From contig NZ_FMUJ01000009.1 of the NCBI RefSeq assembly GCF_900100965.1, forward strand, positions 156,707 through 220,706: a DNA stretch of 64,000 nucleotides, given 5' to 3'. Under the pieces are notes generated by a model. It did not search any database. It saw only the letters and a list, made by a program, of their open reading frames with translations, and was not told where the DNA came from. Within the stretch, counting starts at the first letter, position 1. Each line of letters begins with the position of its first letter. Shown piece by piece: positions 7,200 through 15,651 of this stretch. The position numbers and the translations under genes are program-made. The DNA is from Variovorax sp. EL159. Lineage in GTDB: Bacteria > Pseudomonadota > Gammaproteobacteria > Burkholderiales > Burkholderiaceae_C.

Positions 7200-8381
7200 T
7201 TACCTCAGGACACGGCCGTCGGCGGAAATGCTGATCAGGTCGATGCTGCGCACGTTGTCGCGCAGGCCGGGCCGCAGGTTGATGCGGAAGCCGCCGACGT
7301 CGTAGTCGGTCATGCCGGTCATCACGCGCTGCAGGCTGGCGGTGGTGAAGCCGCGGCCCGCGCGGCGCACCGCCTCGCCGGCCGCCTTGGCCGCGATGAA
7401 GCCTTCGAGCCCTTCGTACGACGCCGTCTGGTCGGAGTTGTCGACGGCCGCCAGGTATTCCTTGACGATCGGTATGGCCGAAGGCCGCGGCGACGGCACC
7501 ACCTGCGAGATCACGATGCCGCCGATGTCCTTGCCCAGCGTGGCGTAGAGCGGGTCGATGCCGACAATCGAGAAGGCCATGAAGTTGCCCGCATAGCCGC
7601 TCTTGCGCAGCTTGCGGATGGCGTTGGCCGTGGTGCCCGAGAGCGACACCAGCACGATGGCTTGGGGCGACTGTTGCTGCACCGTCTTCAGGGCGGCGTC
7701 GAGCTTGTCGCCGCTGGCGGGCACCAGCGCGGTCGCGACCAGCGGCGTGAGCTTCAGCTCGGTGATGGCCTGCTGCACGGCCGCCAGGCCTGCGCGGCCC
7801 ATGGCGTCGTCGTCGCCCACGAGGGCCACGCGCGTCTGCCCCACGGTGGCGCACTGGCGCACGATCTTGAGGGCTTCGTCGATCATGCCGGGGCGCACAT
7901 GGAACACGTTGGGATGGTCGGCGCCGCGCAAGGTGTCGGAGGCGGCGAAGGGCGCGAAGAGCAGGCTGCCCTGCTGCGTGGCGACATTCGCGCCGGCCTC
8001 GCTGCTGGCGGTGCCGACGAAGCCGAAGAGCATGTCGGCCTTGTTGGTCGTGAGCAGCGTGCGCGCGTTGGTAGTGGCGCGTGCCGCGTCGTAGCCGTCG
8101 TCGAGCTGCAGCAGCTTCAGCTGCAGGCCGGCGGCGGCATTGCGTTCGTTGAAGCCGCTCACCGCGAGCCGGCTACCGGCCGCGAAGGCGTTGCCGATTT
8201 CACTGGCGCTGCCCGTGAGCGGCACCGACTGCCCGAGGAGCACGACGCGCGGCGTGCCGGCGGCTGCGGGCGCCGTCTTTGCAGACTGCGCCATCGCGGG
8301 GCCGGCCATGCCGCCGATGCCACTTCCCAGCAGCAATGCCCCGTATGCCTTCCCCAGCCATTCCCTGCGAGATGTGTTCAT
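7200..8381 (-). CDS. ABC transporter substrate-binding protein, LivK type
   Basis: A 393-residue periplasmic binding protein of the branched-chain amino acid (type I) family: the mature part begins with RVVLLGQSVPLTGSASEIG, the usual first strand and ligand loop, and has two lobes (FGFVGTASSEAGANV; VALVGDDDAMGRAG). The leader contains SRREWLG, a plausible twin-arginine motif, before a hydrophobic core and an AMA cleavage site, so Tat export is likely. No permease or ATPase genes adjoin, making it an orphan that may work with a transporter encoded elsewhere or with a signalling protein. An AAGGTG ribosome binding site precedes the start; the upstream 226 bases hold an AT-rich promoter-like stretch but no gene. 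Confidence 0.85.
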   Translation of the reverse strand: MNTSRREWLGKAYGALLLGSGIGGMAGPAMAQSAKTAPAAAGTPRVVLLGQSVPLTGSASEIGNAFAAGSRLAVSGFNERNAAAGLQLKLLQLDDGYDAARATTNARTLLTTNKADMLFGFVGTASSEAGANVATQQGSLLFAPFAASDTLRGADHPNVFHVRPGMIDEALKIVRQCATVGQTRVALVGDDDAMGRAGLAAVQQAITELKLTPLVATALVPASGDKLDAALKTVQQQSPQAIVLVSLSGTTANAIRKLRKSGYAGNFMAFSIVGIDPLYATLGKDIGGIVISQVVPSPRPSAIPIVKEYLAAVDNSDQTASYEGLEGFIAAKAAGEAVRRAGRGFTTASLQRVMTGMTDYDVGGFRINLRPGLRDNVRSIDLISISADGRVLR

Positions 8382-8552
8382 GCGACACCTTTTTTAACAG
8401 TAGTAAAAAAGTGTAGCAATATTGGGGCCAGGGGGGAAGTCGGGCGGCGGGGCGGAATTCCCTGAGGAAATCCGCTGGGCCCGCGATGCGCGTGAGCGTT
8501 GCGCCGACACGCACTGCATGCCGATGCAGAAGGCAGAAGGAGAAAGAAGGCC

Positions 8553-8580
8553 CGCCGAAAGAAGAGCGCGTGCCGCTCCT
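8553..8580 (-). terminator. Possible terminator after trmB
   Basis: On the minus strand AGGAGCG and CGCTCTT form a 7-pair stem (one G-T) around a GCACG loop, followed by a short TTC-TTTC tract. It lies 27 bases past the trmB stop. The T run is weak. Confidence 0.4.
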
Positions 8581-8607
8581 CTTACGTCGCAAACGCAGTG
8601 GCGCGAA

Positions 8608-9399
8608 TCAGGCGGCGGAAGTGCGCTCGAACACCAGGTCCCACACGCCGTGGCCCAGCTTGATGCCGCGGTTCTCGAACTTGGTCAGCGGCCGGTATTC
8701 GGGTTTGGGCGCATAGGCCTCGGCCGTGTTGCGCAGCAGCGGTTCGGCGGCCAGCACTTCGAGCATCTGCTCGGCGTAGGGTTGCCAGTCGGTGGCGCAA
8801 TGGATGTAGCCGCCGGTGCGCAGGTGCTGCGCCAGCTTGGTCACGAATTCGGGCTGGATCAGCCGGCGCTTGTTGTGTCGCTTCTTGTGCCAGGGGTCGG
8901 GAAAGAACACATGCACGCCGGCCAGCGTGCCGGGCTGCAGCATGTGGTCGAGCACGTCGACGGCGTCGTGCGCGCAGATGCGGATGTTCGACAGCGACTG
9001 CTCGCCGATGCGCTTGAGCAGCGCGCCCACGCCGGGCTCGTGCACTTCGCAGCAGAGGAAATTGGTGTCGGGCAGCACGGTCGCGATGTGCGCCGTGGCC
9101 TCGCCCATGCCGAAGCCGATCTCCAGCACGGTGGGGCCGGCACGGCCGCCGAAGGCTTCCGTCAGGTCGAGCGGCTCGGGCTTGTAGGGAACAAGGAACA
9201 GCGGGCCCAGCTCGGCGAAGGCGCGCGCCTGGCCTTCGGTGGTGCGGCCGGCACGTTTCACGAAGCTCTTGAGCCGGCGGTGCAGCGGATGCGGCTTGGC
9301 GGCGTCATCGCCGCTGTTGTCGCCGTTGTTGCCATCGGCGGATGCGGGCGCGTCGTCGCTGCGCGGGAGGTCGTTGGGCACGGTGTCGGGGAAGTTCAT
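8608..9399 (-). CDS. trmB: tRNA (guanine-N7-)-methyltransferase
   Basis: A 263-residue cytoplasmic SAM-dependent enzyme that makes m7G46 in the variable loop of tRNAs. The SAM-binding motif is LEIGFGMGEA, and the TrmB signature VFFPDPWHKKRHNKRR with the following RLIQPEF is intact. The first 35 or so residues (many D, N, A) are a low-complexity extension compared with the E. coli enzyme. The ATG overlaps the gluQ stop as ATGA, so translation is probably coupled; both products act on tRNA. Confidence 0.95.
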   Translation of the reverse strand: MNFPDTVPNDLPRSDDAPASADGNNGDNSGDDAAKPHPLHRRLKSFVKRAGRTTEGQARAFAELGPLFLVPYKPEPLDLTEAFGGRAGPTVLEIGFGMGEATAHIATVLPDTNFLCCEVHEPGVGALLKRIGEQSLSNIRICAHDAVDVLDHMLQPGTLAGVHVFFPDPWHKKRHNKRRLIQPEFVTKLAQHLRTGGYIHCATDWQPYAEQMLEVLAAEPLLRNTAEAYAPKPEYRPLTKFENRGIKLGHGVWDLVFERTSAA

Positions 9400-10361
9400 G
9401 TGGGCCGCGAATTGTAGAGAGCGCGCCATTCGGGCACCCAGCCGGCCAGCGCGGCGGCACATGTGGCACCCGTGGCGGGGCGCAAACCGAGCACGCGCGC
9501 GGCGGCGTCGAGCGCGGCCAGCGCGGCTTGCGGCGTGCCGGTGTCGATGGCGGTAGCGCCGTTCTGCTTGGAGAGCTTGTCGCCGTCGGCGCCGCGCACC
9601 AGCGGCGTGTGCAGGTAGCTGGGCGTCGGTAGGCCGAGCGCGCGCTGCAGCAGGATCTGGCGCGCGGTGTTGTCGGTGAGGTCTTCGCCGCGCACCACGT
9701 CGGTCACGCCTTGCTCGGCATCGTCGACCACCACCGCGAGCTGGTAGGCCCAGGGGCCGTCGGCGCGGCGCAGCACGAAGTCGCCGACCTCGCGGCTGAC
9801 GTTCTGGCATTGCAGGCCCAGGCGGCGGTCGGTCCAGCAGAGCTCGCTGCGTGCTTCTTCGGATTCGCTGCTTTCGTCCCAGGGCACACCGGGCGTGGGC
9901 GGACGGTCGGCCTCGAACTTCTCGGTGGCAAAGCGCCAGGCCCGTGCGGGCTTGCCATGCAGCCCGTCGCGGCAAGTGCCGGGGTAGACCCGCTCGCCAT
10001 GGCGTTCATGGTGCTGGCCCAGGCGCGCCAAAGCGGTGTTGATGTCCTTGCGCGAACAGCCGCAGGGGTAGGCCAGGCCCCGTGCCTGCAGCGTGGACAG
10101 CGCCGCCTCGTAAAGGGCGGTGCGCTGCGTTTGCCACACGGGTGCCTCGTCGGGCAGCAGGCTGCACTCGGCCAGTTGCTGGAGGATGTGCTCGCCCATG
10201 CCGGGCAGGCAACGCTCGGTGTCGGCGTCTTCGATGCGGATCAGCCAGCGTGCCTGCGGGCCGCGGGCGCGCACGTCGAGCCAGCTCGCGAGCGCGGCCA
10301 CCAGCGAGCCCGCATGCAGCGGCCCGGTGGGCGAGGGCGCGAAACGGCCGGTCTCCCCCAT
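9396..10361 (-). CDS. gluQ: Glutamyl-Q tRNA(Asp) synthetase
   Basis: A 321-residue paralogue of the GluRS catalytic domain without an anticodon-binding domain; it attaches glutamate to queuosine-34 of tRNA-Asp. Class I synthetase motifs are RFAPSPTGPLHAGS (HAGS in place of HIGH) and KLSKQNGA (in place of KMSKS). A zinc-binding knuckle is suggested by YPCGCSRKD and the later CRDG. An acidic insertion with DESSESEE lies around residue 160, not typical of shorter homologues. It lies between the FAD oxidoreductase (7-base gap) and trmB (4-base overlap), forming a compact three-gene unit. Confidence 0.93.
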   Translation of the reverse strand: MGETGRFAPSPTGPLHAGSLVAALASWLDVRARGPQARWLIRIEDADTERCLPGMGEHILQQLAECSLLPDEAPVWQTQRTALYEAALSTLQARGLAYPCGCSRKDINTALARLGQHHERHGERVYPGTCRDGLHGKPARAWRFATEKFEADRPPTPGVPWDESSESEEARSELCWTDRRLGLQCQNVSREVGDFVLRRADGPWAYQLAVVVDDAEQGVTDVVRGEDLTDNTARQILLQRALGLPTPSYLHTPLVRGADGDKLSKQNGATAIDTGTPQAALAALDAAARVLGLRPATGATCAAALAGWVPEWRALYNSRPT

Positions 10362-10368
10362 CCCCGGA

Positions 10369-11451
10369 TCAGATCACCGCAAGCGCGAGCGAAAGGCCCG
10401 AGAGGAACGCGTCTTCCACGCGATGGCCGGTGCACCAGTCGCCGGCCACGCCGATGCGGGCCTTGGCGTCCCACAGGTGGGTCTGGCCAAGCGGCACTTG
10501 CGTCTGGGCCTCGCTCCAGCACAGGGCCTGGGCATGCGCGGGCGTGGCATGGATGCCGGTGATCTCGGCGAAGGCGCGAAGCAGCTTGGCTTCGACGCGC
10601 GAAGGCGTGTCGCGCAGATGCTCTTGCGACCATGCGGCGCTGGCTTGCAGCGTCCAGCGCTCGATGGGGTCGCGGCCGGGCTTGGACGATTCACGCGCCA
10701 GCCACGCCACGCGGTGGTGGGTGCTGCGTGCCGCATTCCATTGCGGGCCGAGGTGCGACATGGTGGGCTGATTGGCCTGCGGGAAGGCGATCATCAGCGT
10801 CCAGCAGGGCGCGATGCGCACGGGTTCGATCTTGCGGCTGAGCGTGGCCGAGAGCTTGCCGTCGCCCAGCAGCGCACGCGTGCGCGAAGGCGGCACGGCG
10901 AGCAGCACGGCGTCGAAGCCCGAATACACGTGCTGCGAATCGTCGGCACCCGCGGTGCGCAATTGCCAGCGTTGGGGATCGAGCGCATCGGGCTCGATCT
11001 GCGTCACCTGCGTGCCGGTGATGAGGCTGTCGCCCAGCGGCGCGGCCCAGTGCGCGACCAGTGCATCCATGCCGGGTTGCGCCACCCAGTGCGCTTCGAG
11101 CGAGGGCAGTGCGGCTTCAGCCACGCGGCCGTGGGCATCGAGCACGCGCACGAGGTTGGCGCTCCAGCGCTTGCACAGGCCGGGTGTGGCTTCGAGGGCC
11201 AGCGCAAAGCGCGGGTCGCGCACGGTGAAGTACTGCGCACCGCTGTCGAAACGGCCGAAGGCGGTGTCGGCACTGGCCATGCGGCCGCCGGGTACCTCGT
11301 TGCGCTCGAACAGCGTGACCTTGTGGCCCGCCTGCCGCAGCGTGCGGGCACAGGCCACGCCGGCAATGCCGGCGCCGATGACGGCGTAGTGGCGCGGGGT
11401 GGCGGGCGTTCGGTGGCGGTCGGCTGGCTTGGCAGTTGCGCTTTTGGGCAT
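10369..11451 (-). CDS. FAD/NAD(P)-binding oxidoreductase, renalase-like
   Basis: A 360-residue flavoprotein of the amine-oxidase/renalase-like group. The N-terminal dinucleotide-binding motif is VIGAGIAGVACARTLRQAG, followed by the FAD ribose-binding acidic residue in TLFERN and the GGRMAS motif; FDSGAQYFTVRDPRF is the conserved second FAD region of this family. The C-terminal GVAGDWCTGHRVEDAFLSG is the usual FAD-contacting end. No signal peptide. Related bacterial renalase-like enzymes oxidise dihydro isomers of NAD(P)H; that activity is inference here. It is the first gene of the unit with gluQ and trmB. The 116 bases upstream hold no gene. Confidence 0.85.
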   Translation of the reverse strand: MPKSATAKPADRHRTPATPRHYAVIGAGIAGVACARTLRQAGHKVTLFERNEVPGGRMASADTAFGRFDSGAQYFTVRDPRFALALEATPGLCKRWSANLVRVLDAHGRVAEAALPSLEAHWVAQPGMDALVAHWAAPLGDSLITGTQVTQIEPDALDPQRWQLRTAGADDSQHVYSGFDAVLLAVPPSRTRALLGDGKLSATLSRKIEPVRIAPCWTLMIAFPQANQPTMSHLGPQWNAARSTHHRVAWLARESSKPGRDPIERWTLQASAAWSQEHLRDTPSRVEAKLLRAFAEITGIHATPAHAQALCWSEAQTQVPLGQTHLWDAKARIGVAGDWCTGHRVEDAFLSGLSLALAVI

Positions 11452-11549
11452 GGCGGACTCTTTTCTTCTGGATGGAATGCGGATGGATGTGTGTGCACTC
11501 TACATCGGTCTGCAGGGGCTGCCGGCTAAGGGCTCACCCTCGGATTGCA

Positions 11550-11566
11550 AACATGGCAGCCATGTT
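11550..11566 (-). terminator. Hairpin after the LysR gene
   Basis: AACATGGC-A-GCCATGTT is a near-perfect palindrome just beyond the LysR stop codon. It could fold as a small hairpin ending the minus-strand transcript, but there is no long T run. Confidence 0.3.
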
Positions 11567-11567
11567 C

Positions 11568-12521
11568 TCAGCGGCCGCGATGCCTCTCGAGCAGCGCGCG
11601 GCGCGTGGCTTCGTGCTCGAACTGCGCGAGCCACCATTCGAGCGCGCGTCCCGGTCTGCCCGCGCTGCGCACGCGCCACGCGCAATGCATGGTGCCCAGC
11701 GGCGGCTGGCGTTCGGTCGCGAGTTCGACCAGGTGCCCGGCCTCGATGTAGGGCCGCGCCATCGGCTCGGGCAGAAAGCCGCCGCCCAGGCCGTGCAGCT
11801 GCGCGGCGATCTTGGCCTGCATGCTCGGCACGGTGAGCACGTCTTGCCCGCCCATGAGGTTGACGGTCATGCTCGATCCGCCGCGTGCCGAATCGGCGGC
11901 GGCCACCGCGCGGTGCTGGCGCATGACCGCATCGCTCAAGGGCTGGGGCACGCGCGCCAGCGGGTGATGCGGCGCCACCGCGTAGACGAAGCGCAGCTCG
12001 CCGATCGGCCGGCTGCGCAGGCCCGTGGCGGTGAGGGCCAGGCTCGGCGCATCGAGCACCGCGCCGATCGCAAGGTCGGCCTCGCCGCTGGTCAGTGCCT
12101 CGATGGTGCCGAACAGCGTCTCGTCGCGCAGCTTCAGGCGCGTGGGCGGCTCGAGCGCGAAGAAGGCGGTGCACAGGTCGAGCAGCGGGTCGCGCGCGAT
12201 CACGCTGTCGACCGCGATGGTCAGCATCGGCTCCCAGCCGGTGGCCACGCGTTTGACGCGGTTGGCCACCGCATCGATCTCGCCCAGCAGCCGCGTCGCT
12301 TCGCGCAGCAGTTCGGCGCCGGCTTCGGTCAGTCGGGCCTGGCGCGCGCTGCGGTCGAACAGCAGCACGTCGAGCGCGTCCTCGATCTGGCGCACCCGGT
12401 AGCTCAGCGCGCTGGGCACGAGGTTCAGCGCGCGGGCGGCACCGGCAAAGCTGCCCGCGCTGGCCACGGTCTGGAGCATGGCGAGGGCGTCGGGGGTCAG
12501 TACATCTCGGGGGCTGGGCAT
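11568..12521 (-). CDS. LysR family transcriptional regulator
   Basis: A 317-residue LysR regulator with the helix-turn-helix at about residues 8-60 (MLQTVASAGSFAGAARALN, SALSYRVRQIEDALDVLLFD) and a C-terminal effector domain. The start (MPSPRD) follows a GGAG ribosome binding site; another in-frame ATG six codons upstream lacks one. It is divergent from the pirin-DoxX-flavodoxin-pirin genes, with a palindromic T-N11-A box between, which points to regulation of that group, perhaps in response to a quinone or aromatic compound (inference). Confidence 0.9.
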   Translation of the reverse strand: MPSPRDVLTPDALAMLQTVASAGSFAGAARALNLVPSALSYRVRQIEDALDVLLFDRSARQARLTEAGAELLREATRLLGEIDAVANRVKRVATGWEPMLTIAVDSVIARDPLLDLCTAFFALEPPTRLKLRDETLFGTIEALTSGEADLAIGAVLDAPSLALTATGLRSRPIGELRFVYAVAPHHPLARVPQPLSDAVMRQHRAVAAADSARGGSSMTVNLMGGQDVLTVPSMQAKIAAQLHGLGGGFLPEPMARPYIEAGHLVELATERQPPLGTMHCAWRVRSAGRPGRALEWWLAQFEHEATRRALLERHRGR

Positions 12522-12535
12522 GGCGGCTCCATCGA

Positions 12536-12548
12536 TCAAATTATTTGA
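12536..12548. promoter_or_regulatory. LysR box upstream of the pirin genes
   Basis: TCAAATTATTTGA is a perfect palindrome that is exactly a T-N11-A motif, the LysR recognition core. It lies 15 bases before the LysR start and 136 bases before the pirin start. Confidence 0.55.
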
Positions 12549-12683
12549 ATGGTGCCATCAAACCGCGGCGTCTTTCACAAGGGGCCGCAGACCTAAAGTT
12601 CCTTACATCCGCTGCGCATCCGGCGCGGCATACGAAGAAGGCCCGAACAGTCCCCACAGGGCAGGGCCACAAGGAGTTCGACG

Positions 12684-13385
12684 ATGTTGCAAGTCCGTAA
12701 ATCACAGGAACGCGGTTATGCCGACCATGGCTGGCTGCGCTCGTTCCACAGCTTTTCTTTCGCTGGCTACTACGACCCGGCCCACATGGGCTTCGGCAAC
12801 CTGCGCGTGATCAACGAAGACCGCGTGGCCGCCGGTGCCGGTTTCGGCACCCACGGCCACAAGGACATGGAGATCATCAGCTACGTGCTGTCGGGCGAGC
12901 TGGCGCACAAGGACAGCATGGGGAACATCGAGTCCATTCCCCCCGGCGACGTGCAGCGCATGAGCGCGGGGCGCGGCGTGATGCACAGCGAGTTCAACCA
13001 CAAGGCCGACGAGACCACGCACTTCCTGCAGATCTGGATCGAGCCCAACGTGCGCGGCATCGCGCCCGGCTACGAACAGAAGAAGTTCAGCGACGCCGAG
13101 AAGCGCGGCAAGCTGCGCCTGGTGGCTTCGCCCGATGGCAGCGACGGCTCGGTCACGGTGCATGCCGATGCGCGCCTGTATGCAGGCCTGCTCGACGGCG
13201 ACGAAAAGGCCAGCCTGGCGCTGGACCCGAAGCGCAAGAGCTACGTGCACCTGGTGCGCGGCGAGCTCGAAGTCAACGGCCAGAAGCTCTCGGGCGGCGA
13301 CGCCGCGATGCTCGAAGGCGAATCGCAACTGACGCTGGCCGGTGGCAAGGACGCCGAAGTGCTGGTGTTCGACCTGGTCGCGTGA
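12684..13385 (+). CDS. Pirin family protein (YhhW-like)
   Basis: A 233-residue bicupin of the pirin family, close in size to E. coli YhhW, which has quercetin 2,3-dioxygenase activity in vitro. Metal-binding residues can be seen in FGTHGHKDMEIISYVLSG and in AGRGVMHSE. Cytoplasmic, no signal peptide. A good AAGGAG ribosome binding site precedes the ATG. It opens a group with DoxX, a flavodoxin-type NAD(P)H:quinone reductase and a second pirin, divergent from a LysR gene, suggesting a role against quinones or other electrophiles (inference). A strong terminator follows, so the downstream genes receive read-through or separate transcription. Confidence 0.9.
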   Translation: MLQVRKSQERGYADHGWLRSFHSFSFAGYYDPAHMGFGNLRVINEDRVAAGAGFGTHGHKDMEIISYVLSGELAHKDSMGNIESIPPGDVQRMSAGRGVMHSEFNHKADETTHFLQIWIEPNVRGIAPGYEQKKFSDAEKRGKLRLVASPDGSDGSVTVHADARLYAGLLDGDEKASLALDPKRKSYVHLVRGELEVNGQKLSGGDAAMLEGESQLTLAGGKDAEVLVFDLVA

Positions 13386-13390
13386 TCGAT

Positions 13391-13417
13391 GCCGGGCGCT
13401 TGTCGCCCGGCTTTTTT
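13391..13417 (+). terminator. Rho-independent terminator after pirin
   Basis: GCCGGGCG and CGCCCGGC form a perfect 8-pair stem with a 5-base loop, followed by six T. It starts 6 bases after the pirin stop codon. Confidence 0.9.
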
Positions 13418-13469
13418 CTTGTCCCCTTTTCCTGTTCTTCCACTTCAAACAACCGAGGAGCTTTCAACC

Positions 13470-13889
13470 ATGGCAACCACAACCCCCACCCCCAACGCCG
13501 CACAAGACACGCTGGCCCTGATCGGCCGCCTCATGATCGCGTTCCTGTTCATTCCCGCCGGCATCGGCAAGCTCATGGGCTTCGGCGGCACCGTCGGCTA
13601 CATCACCTCGGCCGGCCTGCCGTTGCCCGAAGTGGCGGCCGCGGTTGCCATCGTCATCGAGCTGGGCCTGGGCATCGCGCTGCTGCTGGGCTTCAAGACC
13701 CGCTGGACCGCCATCGTGATGGCGATCTTCACCGTGGTCACCGCGCTGTTCTTCCACAAGTACTGGTCGGCGCCCGAAGCCATGAAAATGATGCAGCAGA
13801 TCAACTTCAACAAGAACATCGCGATTGCCGGTGGCCTGCTGGCGCTGGCTGCTTTCGGCCCCGGCCGCTTCAGCATCGACAAGCGTTGA
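13470..13889 (+). CDS. DoxX family membrane protein
   Basis: A 139-residue inner-membrane protein with four predicted helices. The DoxX signature is visible in LIGRLMIAFLFIPAGIGKL, AAAVAIVIELGLGIALLLGF and the conserved FHKYW before the last helix. The start has a CGAGGAG ribosome binding site; a longer frame upstream runs through the terminator and is not used. DoxX proteins are linked to redox and thiosulfate:quinone biology; the exact activity is unknown. It is followed closely by the flavodoxin-type reductase and the second pirin, so the three likely form one transcript. Confidence 0.85.
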   Translation: MATTTPTPNAAQDTLALIGRLMIAFLFIPAGIGKLMGFGGTVGYITSAGLPLPEVAAAVAIVIELGLGIALLLGFKTRWTAIVMAIFTVVTALFFHKYWSAPEAMKMMQQINFNKNIAIAGGLLALAAFGPGRFSIDKR

Positions 13890-13917
13890 TCGATCGATTC
13901 CATTCCTCAAGGAGCAC

Positions 13918-14484
13918 ATGAACATGGCCGACATCGTCGTCGTCTTCCATTCCGGCTACGGCCATACCCAGCGCGTGGCCCAGGCCGTGGCCGAGAGTGC
14001 AGGCGCGCAGCTGCTCGCCATCGATGCCGACGGCAACCTGCCCGAAGGCGGCTGGGAAACGCTGGCCGCGGCCGACGCCATCATCTTCGGCTCGCCGACC
14101 TACATGGGCGGCGTGAGCTGGCAGTTCAAGAAGTTCGCCGATGCGTCGTCGAAGGTCTGGTACACGCAGGGCTGGAAAGACAAGCTCTTCGCCGGCTTCA
14201 CCAACAGCGCCACCATGAACGGCGACAAGGTCGCGACACTGACCTACCTGTGGACGCTCGCGATGCAGCACAGCGGCATCTGGGTCAGCCTGGGCATCCT
14301 GCCGAGCAACAACAAGGCGGCCACGCGCGATTCGATGAACTACGTGGGCGGCTACAGCGGCCTGCTGACGCAATCGCCGTCCGACGCCAGCCCGGCCGAG
14401 ATGCACAAGGGCGACTTCGAGACCGCCCGCGCATTTGGCGCACGCGTGGCCGAGGTGGCAAGATCACGCGCGACTGCCAAGTAA
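13918..14484 (+). CDS. Flavodoxin-family NAD(P)H:quinone oxidoreductase
   Basis: A 188-residue flavodoxin-fold protein of WrbA-like type. The FMN phosphate-binding loop is HSGYGHTQRVA (residues 10-20), followed by the isoalloxazine loops FGSPTYMGGVSWQFKKF and GFTNSATMNGDK. Members of this family reduce quinones by two electrons and so avoid semiquinone radicals. An AAGGAG ribosome binding site precedes the ATG; a second in-frame ATG lies two codons on. It sits between DoxX and the second pirin, which supports a shared role in quinone or oxidative stress handling. Confidence 0.85.
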   Translation: MNMADIVVVFHSGYGHTQRVAQAVAESAGAQLLAIDADGNLPEGGWETLAAADAIIFGSPTYMGGVSWQFKKFADASSKVWYTQGWKDKLFAGFTNSATMNGDKVATLTYLWTLAMQHSGIWVSLGILPSNNKAATRDSMNYVGGYSGLLTQSPSDASPAEMHKGDFETARAFGARVAEVARSRATAK

Positions 14485-14516
14485 CGCCAAGCAACCCGCC
14501 GCCCACGGAGACCACG

Positions 14517-15443
14517 ATGACCGACAACGCCGCCCCGCTGACCCAACTGCTTCGACCGCACGACAAGGACCTGGGCGGTGGCTTCAACGTGCGGCGCCTG
14601 CTGCCCGCGGCACAGCGCCGCTCGGTCGGCCCCTTCGTGTTCTTCGACCATTTCGGGCCGGCCACCGAGCAGCCTGGCAATGCGCACGACGTGCGGCCGC
14701 ATCCGCACATCGGCCTGTCGACGGTCACCTATCTCTTCAAGGGCGCGATGATGCATCGCGACAGCCTGGGCAGCGTGCAGGAGATATTGCCGGGCGCCAT
14801 CAACTGGATGACCGCGGGGCGCGGCATCGTGCATTCCGAGCGCAAGCCCGAGCGCCTCATGGCCGACACCTACGTCAACCATGGCCTGCAGCTCTGGGCC
14901 GCACTGCCGCAGGCGCATGAAGAAGTCGCGCCGAGCTTCGAGCACACGCCGTCCGAAGCCATTCCCGAACTCACCGAGCAGGGCGTGGCGGTGCGGGTGC
15001 TGGTGGGCGAAGCCTTCGGCGCGCGCTCGCCCGTCAAGACGCTGTCGCAAACGCTCTATCTCGACATCGCATTGCCGGCCGGTGGCCGCTTCGAGCTGTC
15101 CGCGCTGGCGCCCGAGCTGGCCGTGTACGCGGTCGACGCCGACGTCAGCGTCGATGGCGAGGCGGTGCCCGCGCACACCATGGCCGTGCTGCCCGACGGG
15201 CAGGGCGCGGTGCTGACGGCCGACACCGCCGCGCGCGTGATGGTGATCGGTGGCGAGACGCTCGACGGCCCGCGCTACATCACCTGGAACTTCGTCTCCA
15301 GCCGGCGCGAGCGCATCCTCGAAGCCGGCGCCGACTGGGCCGCGCAACGCATGGGTCACGTGCCCGGCGAGACCGAGTTCATTCCGCTGCCCGGCAAGCC
15401 TTTCGACGTGCGCGAGCCCGACACCGGCGGCAAGCCGGCCTGA
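14517..15443 (+). CDS. Pirin family protein
   Basis: A 308-residue bicupin pirin, larger than the YhhW-type protein encoded 1.1 kb upstream. Metal ligands of the N-terminal cupin are in VRPHPHIGLSTVTYLFKG, and AGRGIVHSE closes that domain; a pirin C-terminal cupin follows (VLVGEAFGARSPVKTLSQT). An ACGGAG ribosome binding site precedes the start. It ends the LysR-linked group. Having two different pirins in one group is notable. Bacterial pirins have been linked to quercetin oxidation and to metabolic regulation; the role here is not known. Confidence 0.9.
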   Translation: MTDNAAPLTQLLRPHDKDLGGGFNVRRLLPAAQRRSVGPFVFFDHFGPATEQPGNAHDVRPHPHIGLSTVTYLFKGAMMHRDSLGSVQEILPGAINWMTAGRGIVHSERKPERLMADTYVNHGLQLWAALPQAHEEVAPSFEHTPSEAIPELTEQGVAVRVLVGEAFGARSPVKTLSQTLYLDIALPAGGRFELSALAPELAVYAVDADVSVDGEAVPAHTMAVLPDGQGAVLTADTAARVMVIGGETLDGPRYITWNFVSSRRERILEAGADWAAQRMGHVPGETEFIPLPGKPFDVREPDTGGKPA

Positions 15444-15466
15444 GCCTTCATCTTCATTTCGCCGCG

Positions 15467-15506
15467 GCGCGCCCCGTTGCCTTGTGCACGGGGCGCGCTG
15501 CCGTTT
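15467..15506 (+). terminator. Terminator after the second pirin
   Basis: GCGCGCCCCGT and ACGGGGCGCGC form a perfect 11-pair stem with a 10-base loop, followed by TGCCGTTTT. Confidence 0.65.
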
Positions 15507-15596
15507 TGTCCTGATCGACGTGCGCCTCGCGCGCTGGCACCAGCGTGATTTCGCGAGATTCGCCTACACCCGCGAGTAGTAAGCTGCGCCCCGCAA

Positions 15597-15619
15597 ACGG
15601 CGATCGAGGGGATCGCCGT
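15597..15619. promoter_or_regulatory. Inverted repeat in the leader of a hypothetical gene
   Basis: ACGGCGATC and GATCGCCGT are perfect 9-base arms around GAGGG, 32 bases before the start codon of the next gene. It could be an operator or an RNA hairpin near the ribosome binding site. Confidence 0.45.
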
Positions 15620-15651
15620 CCCAACGACATCCCAGAAAGGGAGCAAGGCAC

